The notes: generated from the letters alone by a model not told the origin. Numbered from the stretch's first letter, positions 47,724 through 59,660 are shown. The stretch is 64,000 nucleotides of DNA from Diphasiastrum complanatum (GCA_029204225.1 CM055097.1:71717952-71781951), one strand, 5' to 3'. Made by a program: numbers and translations.

Positions 47724-50611
47724 TTTCATTCCATCCATTTTTGGTTATTCTCTGTTTTGCACTAATAATGACAGTATTAACCCTTTTATTGCTCTCCAGT
47801 AGGAACAATGCCCGTTTGTACTACAAATGTCAATCATTTTGTTGTTGGTATGTCGCGACATACACCAATTTTGGCGCCGTTGCTAGGGAGCAATGCCAAA
47901 TAGGATAATTAGTCATTATTCTGATTTTTGTTTCTATTTTTCAGATTCATAGGTTACTGTTCTGGTTCTTCAAGTATTTCAGAAGGGGAAGAGTTAAATC
48001 TGAGTTTTGACCATCCTGATTCGTCATTCCACTTTTGATTTTCTATTTTCGATTTTTTTTTTTTGTAGCTTTTTTAACCTTATCTATAGGTTGTACAATG
48101 TGTAATGTTTTGTTTTACGTTACATGCTTAAGATTCTTCGTCATTTAAATCCGATTTTGGTTTTCCGTAAGCAAACCTATATCTATGCTTTTCCATAATC
48201 GGGTTTTTGTTTTTCTTTCTCTGTTTTGCTTTGTTTCAGTTTTTCACAGTATCTTCAAGTTGAATAAAAGCCTGTGATAAAGCTATGTGTTGTTCAAGCG
48301 GATGTGGTGTTGTGTCAAAGAGACAGGCAAATGTTGTTTTTTCTATGTTTTGCTCATAGCTAACGACTTGTCGGTCTTGCTGTCCAAAATCACATAATTT
48401 TTATAATGTAGAGCCAAGTTTTTAAGGCTGATTTTCCATTCTACATCTACTCATAACTGTGTCAAATGGTGCTGACTTTTGGAAGTAATAGATGCTGAAG
48501 TTTTATTTGTTGAAGACTGTACAATCAATGCTTTGGCTTGTCAAAGGCTACAGACTGTGGCAAGTCAGATTCTCTTCAAAGCTTCAACACTGTTTCATAT
48601 ACTCTGGTGTTTGGGAGGCGCTGCACACTTGAGGGGGGGGGGGGGGGGAGATATGTGGTACCCTGGTTTCGACAATTTGTTAATGATTTCGGCTTTTTGT
48701 TGCTAAATCTTAAGCCTTTGCCTTTGCCGTTATGTATAGCCTATTCATTAGTTGCACTTAGTGTGGTATGAGTCAAATCTGTTCTATGGAACTAAAACCA
48801 TTTTACTACTTATGAATATGGCTATGCCTAGCCTTTGCTTTTCAAAGTGATATCTAAACGACATAGTCTATACAAAGACCATTCGTAATTTAATACTGAG
48901 GTAATGCTCATGTAAGGCAAAGTTTATTCGAAAAATCATTGGTTAAAGAAGGCATGAAACCAGTCGGCATTCTTGCATTATTCGGCTTTGTGAGAGAGTC
49001 AAGTTTCAATGGTAGTTTTAGCGGCTGACTATAACCCGCCATCTTCACATTTCCTAAGGGCAAACTGCTGTTTTCAAAGGCAAGGCACTACAGATCTGAA
49101 GGGCCATTGTCACACATTTCACACTATTCAGGATTTTCGGAGCCTCGTTCATTCTTTAGTGCCTACCTCGGAGCACCTTTACGTAGCCAGAGCCTCCCAC
49201 CTTCGCATTTCTTAAGGACAGTTGTCACACTTCACCTCTCTCTCTTCGGATTTCTGTAGGGCAGTATGCCTTTGTGGCTGTAGCCCACCTTCCCACTTCT
49301 TTTTTCTAAGAGCAGTGAAGAGATGTTGTTCCTCATGCAGGTCAGCAATCCCTAACAGCCATTGCATCTCCAAGAGGCAGTTCCAGCGCACTGATTTCTG
49401 ATTTTTCATGGCACATTTCTTACACATGGCAATGAAGGACCCCTTCCACATAGCCAACGCTCATTGTTCTTGGTAAATCATCTTCTATAAACAGTTATGA
49501 GGACCTCCAGGAAATTTCAGAGGGCAAGCAAACAAATCTTCAACCAGCTGTTCCGAGTCAAACCCACTATCTATTTCTACATGGCAGTATGGTGCCCTCT
49601 TGCACACTTCTGTGGCTATATACAAACATTACCATCTCTGAAGGCACTTTGAAAATCATTCCAGAGGAAGCAAATCTGTTTCTAGCTGTAGATGCCTCTG
49701 TGGCAACATTCTATTGGTTTGCAAATGCCCTTTTCTATAAGGCAGCATGCTATTGGCTTGTGAAAGACCTATTCCAGATGTCAAATCATGATTTGCTCTC
49801 ATTCTTGAAGCAGTTGCAGAGCCCTCTTCTCTCTAGCACGAGTTTTGTGGCTATAACATGCCAGTCTTATGCCATTGTAATTCATTCAAGCACAATGTAG
49901 AACAGAGGCATGTGTTGCTCTATTGGTGCTATAATGTAGGTTTTTCAGATTTGTTATTCATCTGCAAGTTCTAGAACAGAATGTGTTCTTTGTTTCTTGT
50001 ATAGAGGTGTAGCAATCCCTCTTCTTTGTAGTGCTTAGATTGTGTATATCTTTGTAATCTGCAAATGATGAATCCAAAGTGTTTTTGGATCACTCAACAT
50101 GTTTCTATTGTGAATACCTTCTATGCTTTTCATGGTGATTCAATTTGGTAATAGGAAGTTTATGGATGCTAATGCTTATTACACAGTGTTTGGACTGGAA
50201 TTGTCTATCAAAGTGTTTCTAGCCTACAATCTTATGATTTGTGTAGGTTATAGGAATAGATGGATAGGCTATTGTCAAGATAAAGGAACAAATTTCACAG
50301 TGTAGCTTCTTCTTTGCCGAAGTATTTGCGTCCTTGAGTTCACTCCCATTTGAATCTGAAAACCATAAAAAAGTATTCATTATCTTTCTCCTGGGTGTTT
50401 TGTCTTCTTTGCAAGGTTGTACTGGCAGCCCCTTATGAAAACATCTGCTTATGACCAGATTGCAAACATTTTATATTTCATTCCATCCATTTTTGGTTAT
50501 TCTCTATTTTGCACTAATAATGACAGTATTAGCCCTTTTATTGCTCTCCAGTAGGAACGATACTCGTTTGTACTACAATTTCAATCTTTTTGTTGTTGGT
50601 ATGTCTCGACA
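47724..50611 (+). mobile_element. complete non-autonomous LTR element (LARD/TRIM-like)
   Basis: Terminal repeats of 137 bp (47724-47860) and 136 bp (50476-50611) flank about 2.6 kb. Both begin TTTCATTCCATCCATTTTTG and end CGACA. The PBS TGGCGCCGTTGCTAGGGAGC is at 47872-47891. The repeats do not begin with TG, and I saw no target-site duplication, so the outer edge may be off. The interior has no retroviral domain. A frame at 49589-49900 (TLKIIPEEANLFLAVDASVA) is shared with copy 1 over about 60 codons but matches nothing known. A G-run at 48634-48649 has a different length from copy 1. Confidence 0.7.
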
Positions 50612-50933
50612 ATGATAAGTGTTGTCCGATTCCGGGTATGAAATGGAATATTTTAGAATATGGCAAGAGGCTTCTGCAATAATCCCAAATACTACACAAC
50701 AGAAGTAGAGAGTTGGAAGTGTTAGAAACATGCAACCAGTTGGCATCGGTGAGTCCAACATTGGGCCTTAGGCTAATAAGTGCCATGGAGCACAATTATT
50801 CAATAAAGTATTTTAAACTTCGGTTTTGTAAAGTTCCTAAGTTGAGAAACACAACTTGACCTCAAGAAACACAAAGTGATCTTGACGGTCAAGATAGTGT
50901 TCTTGATGGAACTTCAATAGCCAATCAAAGTGA

Positions 50934-50937
<4 letters not shown>
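50612..50937. other. intergenic, nothing recognised
   Basis: No gene supported; frames on the minus strand here have no features. Confidence 0.4.
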
Positions 50938-51022
<85 letters not shown>

Positions 51023-51370
51023 ACATTAAGAAAATCATGAAGCAATCATTAAGATCTATTAGATAGGTTTTCTTTCATCGTTCACCTCCCTTGAGAAAAT
51101 CAACCTCAAGAGGAGAAGATCTAGAGCCATTGATGCCTAGATAAGCAACCAAGAAGAGATCAAAAAGAGAAAAAGCAACAAAGATGAACGCGACACAAAT
51201 CTAGGGTATTCCACGAGTAGATCTGAAGGTAAGATTAAAAACCTCAGCAAGCCTAGATCCCCACTCCTATTTCATTGTTTAGCCCTCTCTCCATTGGATC
51301 GAAGCTCGATACTACGTGACTACTCACCCAGAATAGATCCTTAAAACCCCTTCTTTGCCCTCTTGATCAG
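50938..51370. repeat. (CT)n(CA)n and flank, inverted copy of 15405-15939
   Basis: A CT run (50938-50998) followed by a CA run (to 51026), then about 345 bp that match 15405-15830 in reverse complement with moderate divergence. On the far side of the microsatellite the two loci differ completely. Confidence 0.7.
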
Positions 51371-51900
51371 AAAGGGTCCAACAGTTTCCGTCGAGGAGAC
51401 GATGGTAAAAAGTCTTAGGTGTGGGTTTTTTGTATTTTTCTTGATTTTTTGCATTTTGACAAGTTTTTGACTAGCCCTCTGTTTTTGACTCGCCATTACA
51501 AATTTTTCGCTCATTTTTTTTGTTTCACGTCTTTTTCTTTTGACTCGCCATTTTTGACTCACCAAATTTTGACTCGTGCAATTTTTTTTTTAACTCGCGC
51601 AGTTTTGGCTCGCTCAAATTTTGACTCGCACAATTATGACTTGCACAATTTTTTTTTTAAATTTTAAAATTAAAAAAAGAAGAGAAAAAGTGGGACACCA
51701 CAGTTGTGCAACCCTTGAAGCAATCTCTTACACACTTTTCCTCGGACTTTGTGCTTATTTGCCTTCAAATTGCTCTCTTCACCTTTGTAATTCATCAGCA
51801 AGAAATCTTTGTGGTAGTTATGGCTGGAATGCAGTGTAGTCTAGACTTCAATTGGGAAGTACAATACCAATGGGGAAACTAAGGTTGACAATTGTCCTTC
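51371..51900. repeat. non-coding stretch with repeated TTTTGACTCGC words
   Basis: Between about 51459 and 51655 the word TTTTGACTCGC, or close forms (TTTTGACTAGC, TTTGACTCACC, TTTTGGCTCGC, TTATGACTTGC), occurs about nine times, separated by 10-30 bases, often followed by CAATTTT. It resembles a short-motif array in an LTR-element leader. No coding sequence is supported. Confidence 0.55.
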
Positions 51901-51901
51901 A

Positions 51902-52340
51902 ATGAGCAAGATCCAACCAAAGTTTGATTGTTCCACAATGCAACATACCACCAACACAGTGCCAAATTCGGGTATATCCATTCTTAAAAGGACAAATCCA
52001 AGGAATTCAGGCCCAAAAAAGCCAACTGTACAACAAGAACCAGTGCCTACAATGTTTACGCCTTGTCCTCAATTGGTAAGATTGAATGCCGAAAAAAGTC
52101 TTCAGGTTAAAGCACACCATGAATACCTAGATAGACTAAGCAGTCAAGCGAGCACGTCCTATTCAAATTATGAATTGAGATAGACCACGACAATACCATT
52201 AGGAGAAGTAGTGCCAATCTATCAGGATCAATATCAACCAGCCTTATTACGAGATCCTCTGATGGATGGTGTCGACTACCCATTTGTCGATGAACAAGGT
52301 TATCAGGAATGGCCACCAGACTCATATGATTATTATTGAA
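51902..52340 (+). pseudogene. Ty3/gypsy-like polyprotein linker fragment (second family)
   Basis: The frame from 51902 encodes SILKRTNPRNSGPKK, VQQEPVPTMF and VRLNAEKSLQVKAHHEYLDR. It parallels the protease linker of the first gypsy family (QKEPVVDPIPADS...YPNLNAEKRRYQHMRQWIKH). After a stop at 52181 it continues, in frame, through VPIYQDQYQPALL and DGVDYPFVDEQGYQEW to a stop just before the LTR at 52360. Catalytic domains are absent. The similarity is short, so the assignment is moderate. Confidence 0.5.
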
Positions 52341-52359
52341 AATCTGGCAAGTCAATGTT

Positions 52360-53180
52360 TGTTGGGGGTATTCCCAACAAAGTGTAAATAAATAAAATCC
52401 TCCAATAAAAGGTGTTGCGAGGGCATGGCATCTTGCGTGTATAAGCCCATGGCCCAATGAGCACGCAATTGAAGTTGTAAATAAAATAAATTTGACTTGG
52501 GCCTTGTAATTAAAATAAAACTAGAGGCCCAATGTCATTTTAAAACTGAGAGATCACTTTTTAGAGTTGGGTCCAAATTGGGACTCACATGAATCTTGTG
52601 ATTTCTAATGTATTTTTTGTGGACCCTTGGATCAAATTGGGTCCAAGATGGATGGTTAGGATCATTGTGAATATTAGCCAATAAGATTGAGGGCAAAGGG
52701 CCTTCCCCATTTTATAAAAAGGTACTATTTGTATACTATTTCCATGCTTAATGAGAAGGAGAAAACTCTACCATTTTTGGAAAGAAGCATCCTCATTTGC
52801 TATTCACTACTTGCTAATGCTTACTTGCTAATGCTCTTGATTGTATTTTCCATTGCTTTCTATTTCCATGTTTATTGTTTGCCATAGTGAATGCTTTTCC
52901 ATTAGCAAGCATAAGGAGCATTTGAGCTAACCTCCACCCTCACTCTCTATCTCTCTCTCTTCCTCTCTTCTCTTCTCAAACTCTTCTTTTCTATCCCTTC
53001 CCTTCACCCAGACTATGATGCATGTTAGTGTAGAGGAGTAGCATACTGGTGAGTAGAGTTAAGGGAGAAAGTAGGAATTTAACTAAAAGTAGCATCTATG
53101 CATAGTTAGGCACCTATCCAGTGATCTAACCTTTGTTGACAGGCGGAAGGGCTGTACAACGAAAGACCATCGACCCCACA
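52360..53180 (+). mobile_element. Ty3/gypsy LTR, second family
   Basis: Starts TGTTGGGGGTATTCCCAACA at 52360, itself a near-palindrome, and ends GACCCCACA at 53180; 821 bp with TG...CA ends. The PBS follows one base later. A pyrimidine-rich CTCTCTATCTCTCTCTCTTC stretch at 52941-52985 precedes the 3' end. Only one LTR is visible; it again follows an element's interior and precedes a PBS. Short frames inside it are not genes. Confidence 0.75.
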
Positions 53181-53181
53181 G

Positions 53182-53198
53182 TGGTGCCGTTGCCGGGG
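53182..53198 (+). other. gypsy primer binding site (second family)
   Basis: TGGTGCCGTTGCCGGGG, the classic plant gypsy TGGCGCCGTTGCCGGGG with one change, lies one base after the LTR. Confidence 0.8.
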
Positions 53199-54147
53199 TT
53201 AGGTTTTCACTAACTAGTTTAGTTGCATTTTAGCTATTTTCTTGTTTTTTAGAGTACTTTAGGTAGATTTTTGGGAGTTTAGAGTTAGTTTTCTGTATTT
53301 TTTTTTTTCTATTTGGACTGTTCACAGCTAGCGGAGGAGGTGTGAGAGGGTAGAGGAGGCCCCGAACAACCTCTAAGGGCTTGAAATCCAAACCAATCAT
53401 CCAAAAAACTCAAAAAACACACCAATCTGCATTTTGGAAGAAAAAAGAGCAAAAAAACACATCAGAATTTTATATCTCCAGAATCAGTAGGAATTAACCT
53501 TTGCATGATTGGCAGCAGCTCCAGGGTACTGTCCCAGACCTGCAAAGAAGCTTGCGAGAGTTAGTTCCAAGCAGATTGTAAAAATCAGAGAAAAATCATA
53601 CAAAATTCAAAAAAACCCTTGAAAAAATCCAAAAAAATTCAAACCTTCATAAGAACTCTCGTAGAGCCCTCTGAAGTTCCATCTCAGTGAGACCAGGACA
53701 AAGAGAAGCTTGCGAGAGTTAGTTTCATGATTAAGTGCCTGTGCGAGAGTTCCCAGTGAAAAAAAGACGAGAAAGTACCAGTGAACCCTCGTAGACAGTG
53801 AAACTTTCAATTCCAATGATCAAGAACTCTCGCAGAGGATTGTCCAACAATAAGTTTGATAGTTGTATATAGGTGGAACATTAATCTATGCTAGACTTGA
53901 TTTTTAAGTCACATTTTTGGGTATTACCAAGAATCTTGTTGAATTCAATCGTTCACATAATGTGTAATACCACCAATTTTGATAATGAGAGTATATAGTT
54001 GTAAAGGTTAATGTTGTCTATTTGTGTGAGCTCTTCCCTATTTTTTCTTCCAACTTGGAATAGATATTGCAAGTTTAATTTGAAAACAATTTTATACTAA
54101 TTGGCATAGCGTGTGAGTCTAGGACATGGTATAGATCGCGGGCTTGT
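53199..54147 (+). other. leader of second gypsy family with GAACTCTCGCAGAG motif array
   Basis: No coding sequence. Between 53545 and 53840 the word GAACTCTCG(T/C)AGAG or its complement TTGCGAGAGTT occurs about six times (near 53548, 53651, 53708, 53742, 53783 and 53821). The leader ends where copia LTR sequence begins at 54148. Confidence 0.55.
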
Positions 54148-54387
54148 TTTGCAATATTTCCATATTTGGCATATTGAGGCCAAAACTTGTTTTAGACTTA
54201 GAGGTTGACTTTTCAAAGTTCATTAGTCTAAATTTCATTTGAATAAACACTTTTTGAAAGTGTGGGAAAGTTAGAATGCGAGTTTGAGTAGATTCAAGTT
54301 GAATAGTTGGGTACATTGAATCTAGACCCAAAATTAGTAGGTTTAGCATTTTAGTGGGAAAGCCAAGTGGCCAAATAGGGTTTGGAC
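54148..54387 (+). mobile_element. truncated 5' LTR of a copia element
   Basis: Matches positions about 30-270 of the complete LTR at 56549-57184 almost exactly. It lacks the first ~30 bases and everything after AAATAGGGTTTGGAC, where integrase sequence begins. PBS, gag and protease are deleted. Confidence 0.8.
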
Positions 54388-55094
54388 GGGAGTATACAAC
54401 ATCAAGGACCCCACAACAAAATGGAGAGGCTGAAAGGAATAATAGGACTTTATCTGAAAGTGCTAAAGCTATGAGGTTAAATGCTAATCTTGACAAACCA
54501 TTTTGGGATCAAGTTTTGTTGTGTGCCAATTTCTTGTGCAATAGGTGGCCGAGTGCTATTTTGGATGGAAGGACATATACTTTTTGAGATGCTATTCAAG
54601 AGGAGGCCGAGTGTCAACTTTCTAAGAACCTTTGGATGCACATGCTATGTCAACATTACTCTTGATGATAGGACCAAGGAGGATCCATCTTCAAGAAGAG
54701 GTAATTTTGTTGGATATAGTGAGGTGAGTAAAGCCTACAAGATTTACATTCCTTCTACTAACAAAGTGATTGTTGGTAGAGATGTCATTTTTTATGAGGG
54801 GAACATTCCAAAGGTGTCTTCAAGCATGATTGATGGTAGAGTGGATGGATCTAACATTCTTGATGTTGATGAGAATGATCTTACTTTGGATGGTGGTGAT
54901 GATGGATCTTCATCATGTGAAAAGCCAAGGAGAACATCAAGAGAAAGACAAGTACCTTCAAGGCTCACATATGATCAAAAGGGTAAGCAAGTAGTTTATG
55001 GAAATTATGTTGCTTTCCTAACCTCTTTGGATGAGCCTACAAGTGTAGATCAAACAAGGAAAGAAGAGGAGTGGATCCAAGGAATGGATCTATG
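54388..55094 (+). pseudogene. Ty1/copia integrase C-terminal half
   Basis: Begins REYTTSRTPQQNGEAERNNR, the integrase core segment containing the catalytic glutamate (NGEAER). It continues AKAMRLNANLDKPFWDQ, shifts frame near 54580, and proceeds FLRTFGCTCYVNI, GNFVGYSEVSKAYKIYIPST and IVGRDVIFYEG. An acidic linker (DVDENDLTLDGGDDG, SRLTYDQKGK) follows and ends at a stop at 55093. The first two catalytic aspartates are lost with the deletion that joins LTR to integrase. Confidence 0.85.
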
Positions 55095-55970
55095 AGTTGC
55101 CTCAGGACAAGAAAGCTATTGGATGCAAATGGATCTTCAAGGTGAAGACAAACCAAGATGGATCTATCAACAAGTACAAGGCAAGGTTACTGGCAAAAGG
55201 ATATGCTCAACAACAAGGAATTGACTATGATGAGACCTTTGCACCCGTGGCAAAGATGGTAAGCATTTGAGTCATCATTTCACTTGCTACACTTTATAGA
55301 TGGGATCTATGGCAAATGGACATTTCAAATGCATTCTTGAATGGTGATCTTGAGGAGGAAGTGTACATGGAGCAACCCGAGATCTACATTTCATCAACAA
55401 AGCCAAATCATGTGTGTCTTCTACAAAAGAGTTTGTATGGCCTTAAGCAAGCACCAAAGAGTTGGTATGCTAAGCTTAACACTTTTTTACTCTCTCAAGG
55501 CTTTGTTATGAGTGAGTATGATCATTCACTTTATTATAGGTTTGCTGGAAATGATGTTACCATCTTGCTAATCTATGTGGATGATATCATCTTGAGTAGT
55601 GGAGACAATCAAGATGTGGAGGATATCAAGAATGCTCTTAAGAAGGAGTTTGAGGTGCATGATCTTGGTAATTTGCATTACATTTTAGGAATAGAAGTCA
55701 TTAGATCTTCTCAATCTACTTTCATTTGTCAAGAGAAGTATGCTAATTCTATTCTAGAAAGATTTTATATGGTAGATGCAAAAGCTATTGATACACCTAT
55801 GGAGTCTCATGTAAAGCTAATTATAAGAGGTAATGGAAGATCCTTCGAGGACATTACTCTCTATAGGAAGCTAGTTGGTTCACTCATCTATCTAACCATT
55901 ACTAGAGCTGATCTAAGCTATTGTGTTGGAAGATTGAGTCAATTCATGCAAGATCCTAGTGAGGAGCATT
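55095..55970 (+). pseudogene. Ty1/copia reverse transcriptase
   Basis: Encodes [51 protein letters not shown], a stop near 55268, then LWQMDISNAFLNGDLEEEVY, LLQKSLYGLKQAPKSWY, LLIYVDDIILSS (catalytic YVDD intact), EVHDLGNLHYILGIEV, IDTPMESHVK and SLIYLTITRADLSYCVGRLS. All conserved copia RT blocks are present and in order. Only one or two stops interrupt it, so it is younger than the other copia relics in the window. A stop at 55970 ends the frame before RNase H. Confidence 0.9.
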
Positions 55971-56548
55971 AGAAGCTAGGAAAGTGAGTTTTGAGGTACA
56001 TCATTGGACCTCAAGATTTTGGCATATTGTATGAGGGAGCATCACCTAATCTTTTTGGATTTTCAGATTCGAACTATGTTGGAGATGTAATGGATAGGAA
56101 ATCCATTAGTGCTTATTGTATTTTCATAGGTGATGGAGCTATATCATGGATGTCAAAGCCTAACAAGCCACTATCTCATTGTCATCTAATGAGGCGGAGT
56201 ACAAAGCTCTTACACATTGCACAAAGGAGATGGTATGGATCAAGAGGATGATCAAGGATCTTCACTTGCTGGATTTTTTAGAGATCCCAATCATCTTTTG
56301 TGACAATCAATCAGCCCAAAGAATGGCATCCAATCCTATCTTTCATGCTAGGAGCAAACATATTGAGATACAATATCATTTTGTGAGGGAGTGAGTCATT
56401 GCAAAGGAGGTGGAGCTTCAACATGTGTCTTCAAGGGAATGTGTAGCTGATATCTTCACCAAAGCATTGGGAAAAGACTTGTTCATGAATCATAGGACCT
56501 CACTTGGAGTATTATCAAAGTCTATGCTAAAACTAGTTGAAGAGGGAG
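55971..56548 (+). pseudogene. Ty1/copia RNase H, end of Pol
   Basis: Two frames: 55991-56170 with YEGASPNLFGFSDSNYVGDV and GAISWMSK, then after a shift 56179-56394 with SSNEAEYKALTHCTKEMVWI, FCDNQSAQRMASNPIF and HARSKHIEIQYHFVRE. After a stop near 56394, VELQHVSSRECVADIFTKAL finishes Pol. The RNase H motif SSTEAEY is SSNEAEY. A GAAGAGGGAG polypurine tract precedes the LTR. Confidence 0.85.
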
Positions 56549-57184
56549 TGTGAAAGATTCAACTAGTTTCATCACATTTTGCAATATTTTCATATTTGGC
56601 ATATTGAGACCAAAACTTGTTTTAGACTTAGAGGTTGACTTTTCAAAGTTCATTAGTCTAAATTTCATCTGAATAAACACTTTTGAAAGTGTGGGAAAGT
56701 TAGAATGCGAGTTTGAGTAGATTCAATTTGAATAGTTGGGTACATTGAATCTAGACCCAAAATTAGTAGGGTTAGCATTTTGGTGGGAAAGCCAAGTGGC
56801 CAAATAGGGTTTGGACCTACTAACTCGTGGAGAGAGTGATCTTCTCTCTTCTCTATCTCATTTCATGCTTATACATGGTTCTCTTGGGTTCTACTATCCA
56901 TTGGTGCATTGTCTTGGTGATTGCTTGCAGTTCTATGTGTAGAATGATCTATATTTGCTATTTTTGGATCCACATGTGTGAAATACAGTAGCTTGCCGGT
57001 TTTGTACAGACAACAATAGTACATAATCATTTCCTTCAAGTTTGATCAAGTTCTATTGGTGTTTGCATCTCAATTTGTGTGTAGATGCTGATTTTTCTAC
57101 ATTGGTGAGATTGGTAGTGTATTTCTCTTTCTAACCAAAGATCATTCAAGTAGATTGGATCTTAAGGATCTGAAATCTTTCACA
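56549..57184 (+). mobile_element. complete 3' LTR of the copia element
   Basis: Starts TGTGAAAGATTCAAC right after the polypurine tract and ends TGAAATCTTTCACA; 636 bp, with short terminal inverted repeats TGTGAAAG/CTTTCACA. It is the reference for the truncated LTRs at 11977-12590, 17927-18540 and 54148-54387. Confidence 0.9.
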
Positions 57185-59153
57185 AATACTAGCCAATAAT
57201 CAATCAAGGTATGAATACTTGAAGGGCAAAATTTTTGAAAGGATATTTTGCAATGTTTGTAAGACATGACCCTTTTTAAAAACTAGTAGGGTACCTCTAA
57301 GAAACAATGTATGTTGGTGCCCACCAATGTATTTGGGGCGACTTAAAAAAATTACTACATATGAAAAAAAATTCATAAAAGATAAATTTAATACAATACC
57401 CGATCAAAAACCGATAGATTCCCCCATGCCTAGACATCAAGATGATCACCTAGTCATGATATTGAACCGGGTATAGACTTAGTTGATACCCAAGGGGGGT
57501 TCAGTTCTCTATCAGGTATCACGTTTCTACATACTATTTGAGTATGGTATTTAATACCGGTGGGGTTTATACATGGGTGACCTGATATACCTAGCCAACA
57601 CTGGTAGACTCATCAATATGGATGAGGTAAAAAAAAACAGAGGTAAAAGAACTTCATGATTTGAAAAAAAGAGGAGATATTATCTTTCCATTGTCTTAAA
57701 TCAAATGCTAGGAGATAACTCTTTCATGAGAATTTTAACCCATCTGTTGGTTAGGTCTCTACATCATACATAAGATCATAAAAAGTAATATAGGTGTAGA
57801 AGACAATCACATGGGTGGATCCACATTAGGATAAATAGGATTATGACCAATTTGCCTTGTCACTTGTATGTCAATACTTTGGTTCAAGTGAACGTTGCTA
57901 GTTCTTGGGATTCAATGAGCTAGCACATAGGCACACTCATGGATCATGGATTAAAGCAAAGTTTGGGTTGGAAACCAAGAAATTACTCATTATTAGTATG
58001 TAACCATTGTTTTGAGATGTCGCAAATTCAAGGTATATAGCAGATTGAGAGTAATGAGATTTATTTGTTGAATTCTGTTAGCAAAGTGGATACGCGAATC
58101 TATTTCAACTTTAGAACCACTTCATGCACTCCTCTTCATCGAAGCTTTCTTCGATGTAAAGTCTTGATCGACAAGAGAGAAATAGAATTGGAATGACAGT
58201 TCAGACTTGACAAAGAAAATCATTTCGTAAAATCTGATTCAGATAAAGAACTGTCTTAGATAGCATCTCGGTTCAATATTCTCAACTAGCTTTTGAATGC
58301 ACGGAACCTGGGCTTGACTGTCCCCACAAGCCAGGCTACAGTGAAAACGACATTCTTTTGAAGCAGCAATTATTCTTCACGGGTCACCAAGGCAAGAGAA
58401 AAAGGGTTCTTAGGTGTCAGATGAGAGTGTTGGCCTGAAACACTAAGAGGCAATAAGCCTTATAATAAGAAAAGAAATAATATTTTAGTGCCAGACCTTC
58501 TGTGCCTTCCTAGACAGCAACTGCAGACTGTTGATGGGGCCATTGGACTGACCTCTTCGAATTCGTCTTTAAGGACGTAGATCTATCATGCTCAAATTGT
58601 ATAGAAGTTGATCTTGCCAATCAAACAATGTTTTCTTAATTTACAGTGTACACCTTCATGATAACACTCAAATATTCGAGGGCATCCTAACTTCCACCCA
58701 TAATCCTTTGCAATTGGTTTATGCAGAACAAATCAACACTTAAGCTGTCGAAACAACTTATCGATCTCATAAAGGATGCCGAATCCACAAAAAACAGAAA
58801 CATACGTAAGTTTGCTGAAAAGCACAACTATATAAGAAACACTCTCTTCTCGTACATTTGCTAGTTTTCCAAAAATCATTTCAATGCCAGAGAGGTTGAG
58901 AAACTCTTGAAAACTTTAAATCATGGCGCCGTCTTAAAAAATGAAAATATTGAGTTGCCGAAATGTGCACAATTAATTTCTACGATGATTTGCAGGACTG
59001 TAGTCAAGATAAAGGAACCCACAACTATTAAACGGCAAATCTTCAACTGTGCAAAAATTTCATTTGCTTCAAAAGATACACCTTTAACCAGATAATCAGG
59101 AGAGAAATCAACTAATCACAACATTAAACGGGCACGCATTATACGAACAATTC
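57185..59153. other. intergenic, nothing recognised
   Basis: AT-rich DNA with no supported gene. The plus frame at 58907-59095 lacks any recognisable motif. The last few hundred bases should hold the 3' UTR of the minus-strand RING gene. Confidence 0.4.
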
Positions 59154-59660
59154 CTAACAACCATAACTGATCCTCCAGCAAGGATCTGTTAGCCCGTCCG
59201 CTCTATGTTTCCGGACAAGCTCTTGGGTGAATACAGAGCACCTGCACAGTGGACACGTTGTCTGGCAGCGATTTAGCCACCTGCCAAAACATGCTGTGTG
59301 AAATATATGTGAGCAGCTCGGTAGTAGCAAAATAGTCTCCTGTTCCTCGAATTCGTTGAGGCAAACTGCGCAAACTTTGCAATGAGATCCCTCCGAGACC
59401 TTAAAAGAAGTTCTTCTTAGCGATTCACAAATCTCCTCCATAATGCTATTCATAGGGTCGAAGATTGAGCTGGATTCAGTATCATCTACGATCGGAGTCA
59501 GTGACGAACGTTCTCTATTCTCGACATCTAGCTCTACTCTCAGACCCAACATTTTCAATAGTGTACTGAATAATTGACCGACAACCGCCGTAAGTCGATC
59601 TATGATCGCATTGATCATGACAACAACAAAAAGATCGCCATAGTATCCTCCTAAGCCCAT
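59154..59660 (-). CDS. RING-H2 zinc-finger protein, probable E3 ubiquitin ligase
   Basis: A single-exon frame of 168 residues from ATG 59660 to TAG 59154. The C-terminal half holds a canonical RING-H2 finger: Cys97, Cys100, Cys116, His118, His121, Cys124, Cys136 and Cys139, with the conserved Trp128 (RWL) and Pro137 (CPLC). RING-H2 domains bind E2 enzymes and transfer ubiquitin. Residues about 8-40 are hydrophobic (GDLFVVVMINAIIDRL, QLFSTLLKMLGLR) and could anchor the protein to a membrane, as in the small plant RHA1/BRH1 and ATL families. The middle is acidic and Ser-rich. Length and layout fit those intronless families. The upstream 40 bases have no in-frame ATG. Substrate is unknown. Apparently intact; confident for RING-H2, moderate for subfamily. 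Confidence 0.9.
   Translation of the reverse strand: MGLGGYYGDLFVVVMINAIIDRLTAVVGQLFSTLLKMLGLRVELDVENRERSSLTPIVDDTESSSIFDPMNSIMEEICESLRRTSFKVSEGSHCKVCAVCLNEFEEQETILLLPSCSHIFHTACFGRWLNRCQTTCPLCRCSVFTQELVRKHRADGLTDPCWRISYGC

Larger units (their letters stand above)
44800..50611 (+). repeat. segment A', copy 2 of the direct duplication
   Basis: Second copy of 593-6364. It retains the complete 3' terminal repeat of the non-coding LTR element to 50611, which copy 1 has lost. Substitutions relative to copy 1 are scattered, with small indels near 5200-5400/49400-49630, in the G-run and near 5840/50070. Both copies carry the same copia/gypsy fusion. Confidence 0.87.
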
